Shown one piece after another: positions 42,430 to 50,478 of a stretch of DNA of 64,000 nucleotides. Under the pieces are notes generated by a model. It was not told the DNA's origin. It did no database searches and saw only the letters and a program-made list of their open reading frames with translations. The stretch is from Orlajensenia sp037404875. GTDB lineage: Bacteria > Actinomycetota > Actinomycetes > Actinomycetales > Microbacteriaceae. The stretch lies in the NCBI RefSeq assembly GCF_037404875.1, contig NZ_JBBELO010000019.1, positions 1 through 64,000 of the forward strand, in the 5' to 3' direction. A program made the translations under genes and the position numbers. Within the stretch, counting starts at the first letter, position 1; each line of letters opens with the position of its first letter.

Positions 42430-42756
42430 TCAGGCGCTCAGGCGCTGCGCCAGCCAGACGTCCTCATATCCGCCGAGCGACCCGAGGTAGGACGCGCCGC
42501 CGGGAAAGGCCGGACGGCCGGGAAAGCTCGGCTCGCCCGGGTAGGCGGGAACCCCACGCCGGAGATGGCCGATCTCCTGCACCAGCCGGTCACCCACGAC
42601 GGTGCCGAGGTAGTCGCCATCCGGGGTCAGGGCTTCGGCGTCGTCCCAGGGGAACCAGCCGATCCAGTCCCCGTCAGGGGAGAAGAGGTACTTGCCTTCC
42701 GCGGAGTGGCGGAAGGCGATCCAGTCGCCGGAGAGGTCGAAGAGGTAGGAAGTCAT
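42430..42756 (-). CDS. Hypothetical protein with Trp/Asp-rich repeats
   Basis: 108 residues. The first half repeats a short motif (LSGDWIAF, SPDGDWIGW, TPDGDYLG) resembling WG/beta-meander repeats. The second half is Pro/Gly/Tyr-rich (VPAYPGEPSFPGRPAFPGG). Soluble; not recognised. Tandem repeats lie upstream (42801-42897). Confidence 0.65.
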   Translation of the reverse strand: MTSYLFDLSGDWIAFRHSAEGKYLFSPDGDWIGWFPWDDAEALTPDGDYLGTVVGDRLVQEIGHLRRGVPAYPGEPSFPGRPAFPGGASYLGSLGGYEDVWLAQRLSA

Positions 42757-42800
42757 GCGGGTTCACCTTCTGAGGAGCGTTCGGGTCGCAAGGTGGTACC

Positions 42801-42897
42801 GGGCCGACGGGAGGGCAGCCCGTGGAGCAGGTGCATGGTGGAGCCGGGCCGCAGGAGGGTACGGGGCAGCCCGTGGGTCGGGTCGATCAGTGGAGCC
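42801..42897. repeat. Two degenerate tandem copies of about 50 bp
   Basis: 42801-42845 and 42846-42897 both run from GGGCCG through AGCCCGTGG to GTGGAGCC, with a 7-base length difference. The 239-base gap between the genes starting at 42756 and ending at 42996 holds this repeat and the hairpin at 42961-42981 and no visible gene. Confidence 0.6.
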
Positions 42898-42960
42898 GGG
42901 TGAGCAGGGTAGCTGCACACATCATGGCTCCCGTAAGGGGGACCCGCAAGACGACACGCA

Positions 42961-42981
42961 CCACCCCTTTCGGGGGTGGTC
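42961..42981 (-). terminator. Hairpin downstream of the MBL-fold gene
   Basis: ACCACCCC and GGGGTGGT (42961-42968 with 42974-42981) form a perfect 8-bp GC-rich stem with a 5-base loop, 15 bases beyond the stop of the reverse-strand gene. No T-tract follows, so it may be a weak terminator or an mRNA 3' stabiliser. Confidence 0.5.
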
Positions 42982-42995
42982 TACGGCGCCGCTGC

Positions 42996-43637
42996 TCACA
43001 ACTGGATGCTGTCTCCCGGTTCGAGGGCGTCGTAGTGGCCGCCGCCCTGTTCCACCGCCCACTGCAGGCGCGTGTTGGAGAGGTCCTTGCCCGCGCGGGA
43101 GAGGACCATCTCGTGCACCGGGAAGGCGCGCTTCGGGGCGACGGCGAGCACGTAGTCGATCGCGTCGCCGACCTTCATCCAGGGCGCACCGGCCGGAACG
43201 GCGAGCGCGTCGACCGAGACGCCCTCGGGGATGTGGAACGAGTCGCCGGCGTAGTAGAGGGTGTCGTTGACGAGCACGCCCACGTTGTCGACGACGGGGA
43301 TGGAGGAATGGATCACGGCGTGCCGACCGCCGAAGAAGCGCAGCGTGAATGCGCCGATGCTGTGCACGTCACCGGGGGAGACCGTCTCGACCGGGAAATC
43401 GGACGCTGCGGCGGCCGCCACTCCGCTCGGACCGAGGATGCGCGCCTGCGGGCTGTCGGCGAGGATGCGGCGCACCTGGTCGGCCGTCCAGTGATCGCCG
43501 TGCTCGTGCGTGATGACGATGGCGACGACGCCGGTGGCCTCCGTGATCGGCGTGGTGAAGGAACCGGGATCGATGATGAGCCGTTCGCCGCCTTCCTCGA
43601 GCACGAGGGTGGAGTGTTCCAGTTTCATCAGGCGCAT
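42996..43637 (-). CDS. MBL-fold metal-dependent hydrolase
   Basis: 213 residues of the UlaG-like metallo-beta-lactamase fold: KLEHSTLVLEE start, IIDPG, the metal motif THEHGDHW (HxHxDH), YYAGDS and FPVHEM. It probably hydrolyses a phosphate or lactone ester; no specific substrate. I chose the start at 43637 (MRLMKLEH) because family members begin in this way. Divergent from the diacylglycerol-kinase-like gene with 87 bases between. Confidence 0.88.
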   Translation of the reverse strand: MRLMKLEHSTLVLEEGGERLIIDPGSFTTPITEATGVVAIVITHEHGDHWTADQVRRILADSPQARILGPSGVAAAAASDFPVETVSPGDVHSIGAFTLRFFGGRHAVIHSSIPVVDNVGVLVNDTLYYAGDSFHIPEGVSVDALAVPAGAPWMKVGDAIDYVLAVAPKRAFPVHEMVLSRAGKDLSNTRLQWAVEQGGGHYDALEPGDSIQL

Positions 43638-43712
43638 GCTTCGAGCCAACACCTTCATCCTCCAGCACGCAACTCGCCCGCCCGTCGATGCATCGCGGCA
43701 TCCGTTGGCGTC

Positions 43713-43718
43713 CATAAT
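43713..43718 (+). promoter_or_regulatory. Candidate -10 box, leaderless kinase gene
   Basis: CATAAT (5 of 6 matches to TATAAT) ends six bases before the ATG at 43725 and no Shine-Dalgarno is present. Confidence 0.55.
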
Positions 43719-43724
43719 CGCCGT

Positions 43725-44633
43725 ATGACTGCTGGTGAAACGCTCCGGGTCACCGTGGCCATCAATCCGAACGCCTCATTCGGCAAGAACCGCGACGTGG
43801 GCCAGCGCGTCGTGAGGGCTCTCGTCGCCTCGGGCCACGAGGTGGCCATGCTTCGCGAGCCCAACTTCGAGTTGCTGCGCCGGGAGACCGAGCACGCCGT
43901 GCATGCAGGCACCGACGCCCTCATCGTGGTGGGCGGCGACGGCATGGTCTCGCTCGGAACGAACCTCGTCGCCGGCACCGGGATCCCGTTGGGCATCATC
44001 GCGACCGGCACGGGCAACGACATGGCCCGTGGGCTCGGCCTGCCCGTCGGCGACGCGGATGCGGCGACCCGGCAGGTGACGGCCGCGCTCGGGCGCACGC
44101 CGCGACGCATCGACGCCGCTCGCGTACGGCACGGGCCGCTGACGACCTGGTACGCCGCCGTGCTCTCGGCGGGGTTCGACGCGGTGGTGAACGAACGGGC
44201 CAATCGAATGGTGCGCCCGCGCGGCGCCAGTCGCTACGTCATCGCCCTGCTGCGCGAACTGCTCACCCTTCGAGCGGTGCGCTACTCCCTCGTCATCGAC
44301 GGTGTCGCCAGGCAGGTCGAGGCGATGCTGGTATCCGTGGCGAACAACCCCTCCCTCGGCGGCGGCATGCGGGTCGCACCGGACGCCGAACTGGACGACG
44401 GCCTGCTCGACGTGTTCATCGTGAGCAAGATCGGCCGACTCGAGTTCCTGCGGGTGTTTCCGCGTGTGTTCCGCGGTACACACGTCGGTCATCCGGCCGT
44501 GGAGATCATCCGTGCCCGCTCGGTGCAGATCGACTCGGATGCCGACATCGTCGCCTATGCCGATGGTGAGCGGGTCGGCGCTCTGCCGGTCGCCATCGAG
44601 GTCGTGCCCGGGGCGCTGGCCGTTCTCGCGTGA
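43725..44633 (+). CDS. Diacylglycerol/lipid kinase family protein
   Basis: 302 residues. An ATP-binding NPNASFGK start and VVGGDGMVSLGTNLVAGTGIPLGIIATGTGNDMARGL are the DAGK catalytic signature, with GGDGM in place of the usual GGDGT. A C-terminal beta-sandwich has NNPSLGGGMRVAPDAELDDGLLD. It phosphorylates a lipid such as diacylglycerol or undecaprenol, or a sphingosine-like substrate, at the membrane. tRNA-Glu follows 70 bases downstream. Confidence 0.92.
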   Translation: MTAGETLRVTVAINPNASFGKNRDVGQRVVRALVASGHEVAMLREPNFELLRRETEHAVHAGTDALIVVGGDGMVSLGTNLVAGTGIPLGIIATGTGNDMARGLGLPVGDADAATRQVTAALGRTPRRIDAARVRHGPLTTWYAAVLSAGFDAVVNERANRMVRPRGASRYVIALLRELLTLRAVRYSLVIDGVARQVEAMLVSVANNPSLGGGMRVAPDAELDDGLLDVFIVSKIGRLEFLRVFPRVFRGTHVGHPAVEIIRARSVQIDSDADIVAYADGERVGALPVAIEVVPGALAVLA

Positions 44634-44703
44634 AACGCCCGGAGGGCGCGGCCGATTTGGCCGCCCCCTGAGGCTATGACATACTTTTACCTGTTGTTCG
44701 AGA

Positions 44704-44776
44704 GGCCCCATCGTTTAGCGGCCTAGGACGTCGCCCTCTCACGGCGGTAACGCGGGTTCAAATCCCGCTGGGGTCA
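44704..44776 (+). tRNA. tRNA-Glu(CTC)
   Basis: A 73-nt cloverleaf: acceptor GGCCCCA with TGGGGTC (one G-T pair), anticodon loop CTCTCAC giving CTC, T-loop TTCAAAT on GCGGG/CCCGC and discriminator A. CCA is not encoded. A strong terminator follows after nine bases. Confidence 0.96.
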
Positions 44777-44785
44777 CAACATCAC

Positions 44786-44819
44786 GAGGCAGGTCTCCGG
44801 TTCGCCGGAGACCTGCCTC
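44786..44819 (+). terminator. Intrinsic terminator of tRNA-Glu
   Basis: A perfect 15-bp stem (44786-44800 with 44805-44819) with a TTCG tetraloop, followed by TTCTCGTTTC. Confidence 0.95.
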
Positions 44820-44880
44820 TTCTCGTTTCGGGCGACCTTGCCCCTCCCGGTCGGGATGCGGCCGGGCCTGGCTCATCCGC

Positions 44881-44886
44881 TAAGCT
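44881..44886 (+). promoter_or_regulatory. Candidate -10 box for the riboswitch-terC transcript
   Basis: TAAGCT would start transcription near 44893, exactly where the riboswitch-like leader begins. No clear -35. Confidence 0.4.
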
Positions 44887-44892
44887 GAAGGC

Positions 44893-44995
44893 GCGAAGGG
44901 GAGTATCCCATCACGCCGTGAACGTCATCACGAGCAGCATCGCCGCTGTTCCGGACGCGGTGGCATCCAGAGGATGCGGGAGAGACTTTCGGAAT
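44893..44995 (+). promoter_or_regulatory. yybP-ykoY type (manganese) riboswitch
   Basis: The leader carries the two hallmark internal-loop sequences of this class: AAGGGGAGTA at 44896-44905 on the 5' side, and GGGAGAGACTTT around 44979-44990 on the 3' side. In between are TCATCACG and a GC-rich hairpin (ATCCAGAGGAT at about 44965-44975). It precedes a TerC-family gene, a usual target of this riboswitch. Known members bind Mn2+ and raise expression of metal exporters. The ribosome-binding site (GAAAGG) lies about 20 bases beyond, so control of translation is plausible. Confidence 0.75.
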
Positions 44996-45027
44996 CCTCC
45001 CGACCCCACTTCGAAAGGCCGCACCGC

Positions 45028-46047
45028 GTGCTCGACCTCCCGCTCTGGTTCGAAATCACCTCGCTCGTCGTTCTGACGCTCATCCTCGTGGGAGACCTGC
45101 TGCTGGTCGTCAAACGACCGCACGTTCCCTCCTTCCGCGAATCCAGCCTGTGGGTGGCGTTCTACGTCGCGCTCGCGCTCGCCTTCGCGGGGCTGATGTT
45201 CGTACTCGGCGACGCCGAGCACGGCGGCCAGTTCCTGGCCGGATGGCTTACCGAGTACAGCCTGTCGATCGACAACCTGTTCGTCTTCGTGGTGATCATG
45301 GCGCGCTTCGCCGTACCGCGGAAGATCCAGCAGGAGGTGCTCATGGTGGGCATCATCATCGCCCTCGTGCTGCGCGGCATCTTCATCCTTCTCGGCTCCG
45401 CGCTCATCGAGAACTTCAGCTGGGTGTTCTACATCTTCGGCGCCTTCCTGCTCTACACCGCCATCAACCAGGCGTTCGGCAACCACGACGACGACGGCGA
45501 GGAGAGCGGGCTGGTCAAGATGATGCGCCGGCGGCTCTCGATCGCCCCCGACTTCGACGGCATCAAGGTGCGCACGCTCATCGACGGCAAGAAGATCTTC
45601 ACGCCGATCCTCATCGTCTTCATCGCCATCGGAACGACCGACCTCATCTTCGCGCTGGATTCCATCCCGGCGATCTTCGGCATCACCCAGAGCCCGTTCA
45701 TCGTCTTCACCGCCAACGTGTTCGCGCTGATGGGCCTGCGTCAGCTCTACTTCCTGCTCGGCGGATTGCTCGAGCGCCTGGAGTACCTCAAGTACGGGAT
45801 CGCCTTCATCCTCGCCTTCATCGGCGTCAAGCTCGTGCTGCACGCGTTGCACACCAACGAGCTGCCGTTCATCAACGGCGGCCACCACGTGGAGTGGGCG
45901 CCCGAGATCGGAACCTGGACCTCGCTCATCGTGATCATCGCCTCGATGGCCCTCGCGACGGTGGCGAGCCTCATCAAGGCCGGGGCGGATGCCCGTCGTC
46001 GCGGCACGAAGCTCAGCGACGAGGTTCCGCACTTCACCGCCGACTGA
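45028..46047 (+). CDS. TerC family integral membrane protein
   Basis: 339 residues, about nine helices. It shows the TerC/Alx signatures LSIDNLFVFVVIM and GTTDLIFALDSIPAIFG, with membrane-embedded acidic residues that are thought to bind metal. GTG 45028 is preferred (GAAAGG site, 10-base spacer) over the ATG at 44974, which lies inside the riboswitch. TerC/Alx/MeeF proteins export Mn2+ and metallate exported enzymes; the riboswitch upstream supports a manganese role here. Confidence 0.92.
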   Translation: MLDLPLWFEITSLVVLTLILVGDLLLVVKRPHVPSFRESSLWVAFYVALALAFAGLMFVLGDAEHGGQFLAGWLTEYSLSIDNLFVFVVIMARFAVPRKIQQEVLMVGIIIALVLRGIFILLGSALIENFSWVFYIFGAFLLYTAINQAFGNHDDDGEESGLVKMMRRRLSIAPDFDGIKVRTLIDGKKIFTPILIVFIAIGTTDLIFALDSIPAIFGITQSPFIVFTANVFALMGLRQLYFLLGGLLERLEYLKYGIAFILAFIGVKLVLHALHTNELPFINGGHHVEWAPEIGTWTSLIVIIASMALATVASLIKAGADARRRGTKLSDEVPHFTAD

Positions 46048-46072
46048 ACGCCGACCCCGCAGTTGCTAGTGT
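46044..46072 (+). promoter_or_regulatory. Promoter of the PP2C-led gene block
   Basis: CTGAAC (46044-46049), a 17-base spacer and TAGTGT (46067-46072), giving a leader of about 44 bases before ATG 46123. The -35 overlaps the terC stop codon. Confidence 0.5.
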
Positions 46073-46122
46073 GGTGGCGCTCGCTGCCGCAGGCGGGCGC
46101 CGACCGAGGGGGCGATCGTGGA

Positions 46123-46986
46123 ATGAGTGCACTGCGCCGCTCGATCGCATCGACACCGGCCGGTCCGCTCGAGATCACCGTGACGGCCGCGACGCACACG
46201 GGACTCGTACGCTCCGCGAATGAGGACAGCTTCCTCGCCGAGGGCGCGGTGTTCGTCGTGGCCGACGGAATGGGTGGGCATGAGCGCGGCGAGGTGGCCA
46301 GCCGCAGCGCCATCACGGTGCTGCGCGAGGGCCTGAGGCTCGACGCGCCGAACACACCGGTCGCCCTGCTCGCCGCCATCGATGACGCCAACAGCACGGT
46401 GCGTGCCCTCAGTGCGACGACGGATGTCGGAACGCGGGTCGCCGGAACCACGCTCGCCGGCGTCGCGCTCGTCGATGCCGGAGACCCGAACCGGCTCTAC
46501 TGGATGGCATTCAACGTCGGCGATTCCCGCGTCTACACCTGGGACGGTCGAAAGCTGGAGCAGCTGAGCGTCGACCACTCGGCGGTGCAGGAGCTCATCG
46601 ACGCCGGCGCGATCTCGGTCGCCGACGCGGCATCGCATCCCGACCGCAACATCATCACGCGGGCGTTGGGCGCCGAGGTCGACGTCGACGCCGACGTGTG
46701 GCTGCTGCCCGTCTCGGGGCATCAGGGCTTCCTGATCTGCTCGGATGGACTGACGAAAGACGTCGGCGACGAGCGCATCGCGGCTGCGCTCGCCGAGCAC
46801 GCGGACGCGGCGGAAGCGCTCGTCGAACTCGCGCTCTCCGCCGGGGGTCGCGATAACGTGACCGTCGTCATCGTCGAGGCGGTCGCGGCAGAGGGCGTCG
46901 ACGCCGTCGAGACGACCCAGGACAGGGATGGCCTCGCGGAGGGCACCGATGAGGACACCACGCCGCGGCTCGTGAGGGGAACATGA
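46123..46986 (+). CDS. PP2C-type serine/threonine phosphatase
   Basis: 287 residues. Metal-dependent phosphatase with GLVRSANEDSF (first metal Asp), VADGMGGHERGE, AGTTL, NVGDSRVY, DHS and GGRDNVTVVIVE. It removes phosphate from substrates of the kinase encoded two genes on and probably resets the FHA-binding marks. No membrane segment, so it is cytoplasmic, unlike the membrane-bound PstP of mycobacteria. It heads the block: the stop overlaps the next ATG, and the neighbours are FHA and kinase genes. A PrpC-like phosphatase is also part of the bifidobacterial PFNA cluster. Confidence 0.94.
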   Translation: MSALRRSIASTPAGPLEITVTAATHTGLVRSANEDSFLAEGAVFVVADGMGGHERGEVASRSAITVLREGLRLDAPNTPVALLAAIDDANSTVRALSATTDVGTRVAGTTLAGVALVDAGDPNRLYWMAFNVGDSRVYTWDGRKLEQLSVDHSAVQELIDAGAISVADAASHPDRNIITRALGAEVDVDADVWLLPVSGHQGFLICSDGLTKDVGDERIAAALAEHADAAEALVELALSAGGRDNVTVVIVEAVAAEGVDAVETTQDRDGLAEGTDEDTTPRLVRGT

Positions 46987-48029
46987 TGCAGATCGACTAC
47001 GAACCGGATGCCGCGGGGGAGTGGCTCGCGATCGTGGCGCCGAGCCGGGTGATCGTGCTGCGTCCCGGAGAAGCAGACGTGGCAGGGCTGCACCGGCTGA
47101 TGCTCGGCGACGCTGCTCCCGGTGCCGTCATCGAAGCGCTCGCAACGAGCGGATTGAGCTCCATTCCCCCGTTCGCGCTCGTGGCCGAGGAGCCCGGCGG
47201 CCTGCGCGTCATCGTGCGTGGGGCCGTCGACGTCGTGGCCGATGTGGACGGGCGATCCCAGACCTTCAGCGGTCGCACGTTCTCGACGTGGGCCGAGAGC
47301 GTCGTCGCGGCGACGAGCGCCCGCGTCACGACCGGCCGTCCGGCCGGCGGAGCGAGCCTGCCCCTCCTCTCCGGCGCGGCATGGGCGGCAGGCGTGCACA
47401 TCGCGGTCGGGAACGCCGAACCAGAGCAGCGGGAGCTCGATGACAGCACGGTCGTCGTTCCTCGTCCGGCATCCGGTGCGCGATCGGATGCCCTGCTCGA
47501 GACACCCGGGCCCGCACCGGAGGTGACGGTCGTCGACATCGATCGCGAGGCCGAGCCCGTCGCCTCGATCGATGAGGCCGGCGATCACGACGGCCAGACG
47601 GTGCTGAGCGACCAGTTGCGCGACGTGATCGGCCGGGCGCGAGCGGAACGCGGCACCACGCCACAGCAGCAGCCGCCCGAGGCGGCCGGCTACGGCCTGC
47701 GGCTGCCCGACGGGCGCATCGAACGGGTGGAGACCGCGGTGCTCATCGGCCGGGCGCCGAGCCTCAGCCAGCACTCGGGAGGCCCCGTACCGCGCCTGCT
47801 CGCGATCGGCGGCGCGGACAACGACATCTCGCGCAACCACGTGCACGTCGAGCTGCAGGGCGACACGCTCGTCGCGACCGACCTGCATTCCCGCAACGGC
47901 ACGATCCTGACGCTTCCCGGCACCGAACCGCGCAAGCTGCGGGCGGGGGAGGCCGCGACCGTCGTGGCCGGCAGCGTCATCGACCTCGGTGGGGGCATCA
48001 CGATCGCCGTCGAGACGAGCCCTGCCTGA
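46983..48029 (+). CDS. FHA domain protein
   Basis: 348 residues. An N-terminal domain (about 1-125) is of unknown type. A low-complexity linker rich in Val, Glu and Pro follows (about 145-230), then a C-terminal forkhead-associated domain (about 238-348) with IGRAPS, NDISRNHVHVEL and DLHSRNGT, the Arg-Ser-His-Asn residues that bind phosphothreonine. It is likely docked by the kinase encoded next. It starts by ATGA overlap with the phosphatase and ends by TGATG overlap with the kinase, so stoichiometric production is expected. Confidence 0.9.
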   Translation: MMQIDYEPDAAGEWLAIVAPSRVIVLRPGEADVAGLHRLMLGDAAPGAVIEALATSGLSSIPPFALVAEEPGGLRVIVRGAVDVVADVDGRSQTFSGRTFSTWAESVVAATSARVTTGRPAGGASLPLLSGAAWAAGVHIAVGNAEPEQRELDDSTVVVPRPASGARSDALLETPGPAPEVTVVDIDREAEPVASIDEAGDHDGQTVLSDQLRDVIGRARAERGTTPQQQPPEAAGYGLRLPDGRIERVETAVLIGRAPSLSQHSGGPVPRLLAIGGADNDISRNHVHVELQGDTLVATDLHSRNGTILTLPGTEPRKLRAGEAATVVAGSVIDLGGGITIAVETSPA

Positions 48030-49627
48030 TGCGCCGACCACCCTCCGCGCCGCCGACCCTTCCGGGCTACAGCTACCTGCGCCTGCTCGGATCCGGCGGG
48101 TTCTCCGACGTCTTCCTCTATCAGCAGGCCCTTCCGAGGCGCGACGTCGCCGTGAAGGTGCTCGTGGCCGACCAGCTCGACGAGCAGGCCAAGCGCAACT
48201 TCGTCGCCGAGGCGAACGTGATGGCGCAGCTCTCCGCGCATCCCTACATCGTCACCATCTTCCACGCCGACATCGCCGGCGACCGGCCCTACCTCGTGAT
48301 GGAGTACTGCTCGGGGCCGAGCCTCGCCGAGCGCTACAAGCGCGAGCGCCTCTCGGTCGAGTTCGTGCTGCGCACCGGGGTGCGGCTGGCGAGTGCCGTG
48401 GCGACGGCGCACGCCGCCGGCATCCTCCACCGCGACATCAAGCCGGCGAACGTCTTGACGAACGACTACGGCTGGCCGGCGCTGACGGACTTCGGCATCG
48501 CCTCGAGCCTGGACGATGACCTGCCGGTGGCGACGACGACGGACTGGACCGGCGGATCGGCCTCGCAGACGGGCGGCAACGCCTCGGCGGTCGGCCTGTC
48601 GGTGCCGTGGTCGCCTCCGGAGATGTTCGATGACGATCCGAGCCCCGACGTGCGCAGCGACGTCTTCTCGTTGGCCGCGACCATCCACACCCTGCTGGCC
48701 GGGCAGACGCCGTTCGAGATCAAGGGACGATCCAACGGAAGCCTCGACCTGATCGGACGCATCGAACGCGGCCAGGTCACTCCGATCGGCCGGGACGACG
48801 TGCCGCAGTCCCTTCTCTCGGTGCTGCGCAAGGGCATGGCGACGCAGCGCGCCCACCGCTACCAGAGCGCCCTCGAACTCGCGCGGGGCCTGCAGCGCGT
48901 CGAGATCGAGCTCGGCTACGCCCCGACCTCGATCGAGGTTCCGGCCTTCCTGCTCTCCACCCCTCCGACACGGCAGGCCGGCACCCCGGATGCCGACGAG
49001 ACCCGCGTGCGCACGGTGCAGATCGTGCAGCCGCAGCCGGCGCCGGTACCCGCCTCCGACGCCGACGAGACCCGCATCCGCCCGGCGGTGGTTGCGCCGC
49101 AGCCGGTCGACGACGGCACGGTGGTGCGCCCCCGGCCGCCGCTCGCGCAGGCTTCCCCGCTCGAGCCCCAGCCCGAGACCGAGACCGCCGGTGCGGACGC
49201 GAGCGATGAGGCGCCGACAGGTCGGCGTCGCCGCCTGCCGATCGTGCTGGGATCGGCCGCAGCTCTCGTGCTCGCCGCCGCGATCGCGGCCGTCGTGCTC
49301 GTTCCCCGCCCCGAGACCGGCCCGGCGGAGCCGACGTCCCCTCCGAGCGATGGCCCGGCCCTCTCCGCGGTCATCCCGGCGCCGGCGGTCGACCCCGGCA
49401 TCCGCTCCGCCGACGGCGCGAGCGTGAGCTTCGCCGTGCGCAGCGACTCGCCGCACGATGGCGACATCTACCGATGGTCTCGCACCGACGCGCCGGACCG
49501 ACCGCAGGCGGCGACGACGTCGCCGATCGTGGTGACCGGCGTCGTTCCCGGCAGCCAGGTCTGCATCGACGTCGTCATCCAGCGCTCCGGGAAGACGAGC
49601 GAGCCGGCACGGGGGTGCACGCCGTGA
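48029..49627 (+). CDS. Transmembrane serine/threonine protein kinase
   Basis: 532 residues. Kinase domain (about 13-290): glycine loop GSGGFSDV, ATP lysine K43 (VAVKVL), catalytic D136 (HRDIKPAN), TDFG and the substrate loop VPWSPPEMF. A juxtamembrane stretch holds three repeats of the type DADETRVR/DADETRIR (about 325-365), where the threonines are attractive autophosphorylation sites for FHA docking. One membrane helix (about 404-428) follows, then an extracellular FN3-like domain of about 95 residues. It is the Pkb2-like kinase of this PFNA-type block and could sense the giant extracellular protein. Confidence 0.93.
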   Translation: MRRPPSAPPTLPGYSYLRLLGSGGFSDVFLYQQALPRRDVAVKVLVADQLDEQAKRNFVAEANVMAQLSAHPYIVTIFHADIAGDRPYLVMEYCSGPSLAERYKRERLSVEFVLRTGVRLASAVATAHAAGILHRDIKPANVLTNDYGWPALTDFGIASSLDDDLPVATTTDWTGGSASQTGGNASAVGLSVPWSPPEMFDDDPSPDVRSDVFSLAATIHTLLAGQTPFEIKGRSNGSLDLIGRIERGQVTPIGRDDVPQSLLSVLRKGMATQRAHRYQSALELARGLQRVEIELGYAPTSIEVPAFLLSTPPTRQAGTPDADETRVRTVQIVQPQPAPVPASDADETRIRPAVVAPQPVDDGTVVRPRPPLAQASPLEPQPETETAGADASDEAPTGRRRRLPIVLGSAAALVLAAAIAAVVLVPRPETGPAEPTSPPSDGPALSAVIPAPAVDPGIRSADGASVSFAVRSDSPHDGDIYRWSRTDAPDRPQAATTSPIVVTGVVPGSQVCIDVVIQRSGKTSEPARGCTP

Positions 49628-50358
49628 CGCCGCTGCAGGTGATGTTCTGCGGCGAGGAGTACGTCGTCGAACCCGAGAGCACGTTCACCGTGGGTCGCGA
49701 GGCCGACCTGACGATCGATGAGAACCCGTACCTGCATCGTGTCTTCCTCACCCTGTCGAGCGAGTTCGACCTGTGGTGGATCACGAACGTCGGGCACACG
49801 CTCTCGGCGACGGTCTCCGACGAATCAGGGGCCGTGCAGGCATGGCTGGCTCCCGGGGCCCGCCTGCCGATCGTCTTCCAGCACATGCACGTCATGTTCA
49901 GCGCCGGCGCGACCACGTACGACTTCGAGATCCACGCGGCCTCCGACGTGTACAACACCTCGCTCTCGGCGGTGCCGATCGCCGGAACGACCACGCTGCT
50001 GCCCGTCACTCTCACCCGCAGCCAGCGCCAGCTGATCGTCTCCCTGTCGGAGAACATCCTGACGCGCTCGACGCCGGGTCGTGGGGAGATCCCGAGCTCG
50101 GCCGACGCCGCGGCCCGGCTGGGCTGGTCGATGACCACGTTCAACCGCAAGCTCGACAACGTCTGCGACAAGCTCGACCGCATCGGCGTCTCGGGCCTGC
50201 GCGGAGGGCGTGGCAAGCTCGCCACCAACCGCCGTGCCCGGCTGGTCGAGTACGCCCTGGCCACCCGGCTGGTGAGCGCCGAGGACCTTCCGCTCCTGGA
50301 TGCGGTGGCGGAACCCGAGCCCGACCTCGATGCCGATGGAGCGGCCGAGGTGCCCTGA
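49624..50358 (+). CDS. FHA-like domain fused to a helix-turn-helix region
   Basis: 244 residues from GTG 49624, overlapping the kinase stop (GTGA). Residues about 1-100 look like a divergent FHA/SMAD fold (TFTVGREADLTIDENPYLHRVFLTLS...WWITNVGHT); the usual Ser-x-x-His pair is not obvious. Residues about 118-220 contain two helical segments with a winged-helix feel (SSADAAARLGWSMTTFNRKLDNVCDKLDRIGV), followed by an acidic tail. It may pass the kinase signal to transcription or act as an adaptor. Confidence 0.8.
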   Translation: MTPLQVMFCGEEYVVEPESTFTVGREADLTIDENPYLHRVFLTLSSEFDLWWITNVGHTLSATVSDESGAVQAWLAPGARLPIVFQHMHVMFSAGATTYDFEIHAASDVYNTSLSAVPIAGTTTLLPVTLTRSQRQLIVSLSENILTRSTPGRGEIPSSADAAARLGWSMTTFNRKLDNVCDKLDRIGVSGLRGGRGKLATNRRARLVEYALATRLVSAEDLPLLDAVAEPEPDLDADGAAEVP

Positions 50359-50390
50359 TCGGGAGGATCCTGCCACCTCTCCGGGCATGT

Positions 50391-50396
50391 TAGCGT
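50391..50396 (+). promoter_or_regulatory. Candidate internal -10 box
   Basis: TAGCGT in the 120-base gap ahead of the giant gene, the largest gap in the block. It could give the surface-protein genes their own transcript with a leader of about 75 bases. No good -35. Confidence 0.35.
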
Positions 50397-50478
50397 CGAG
50401 TGCCGTATACGGAACCGGGCGGGGACCGCGGAGCGGCCTTCGCATCCGATCGACGTGTGCGGGTAGGGGGAGCAAGCT

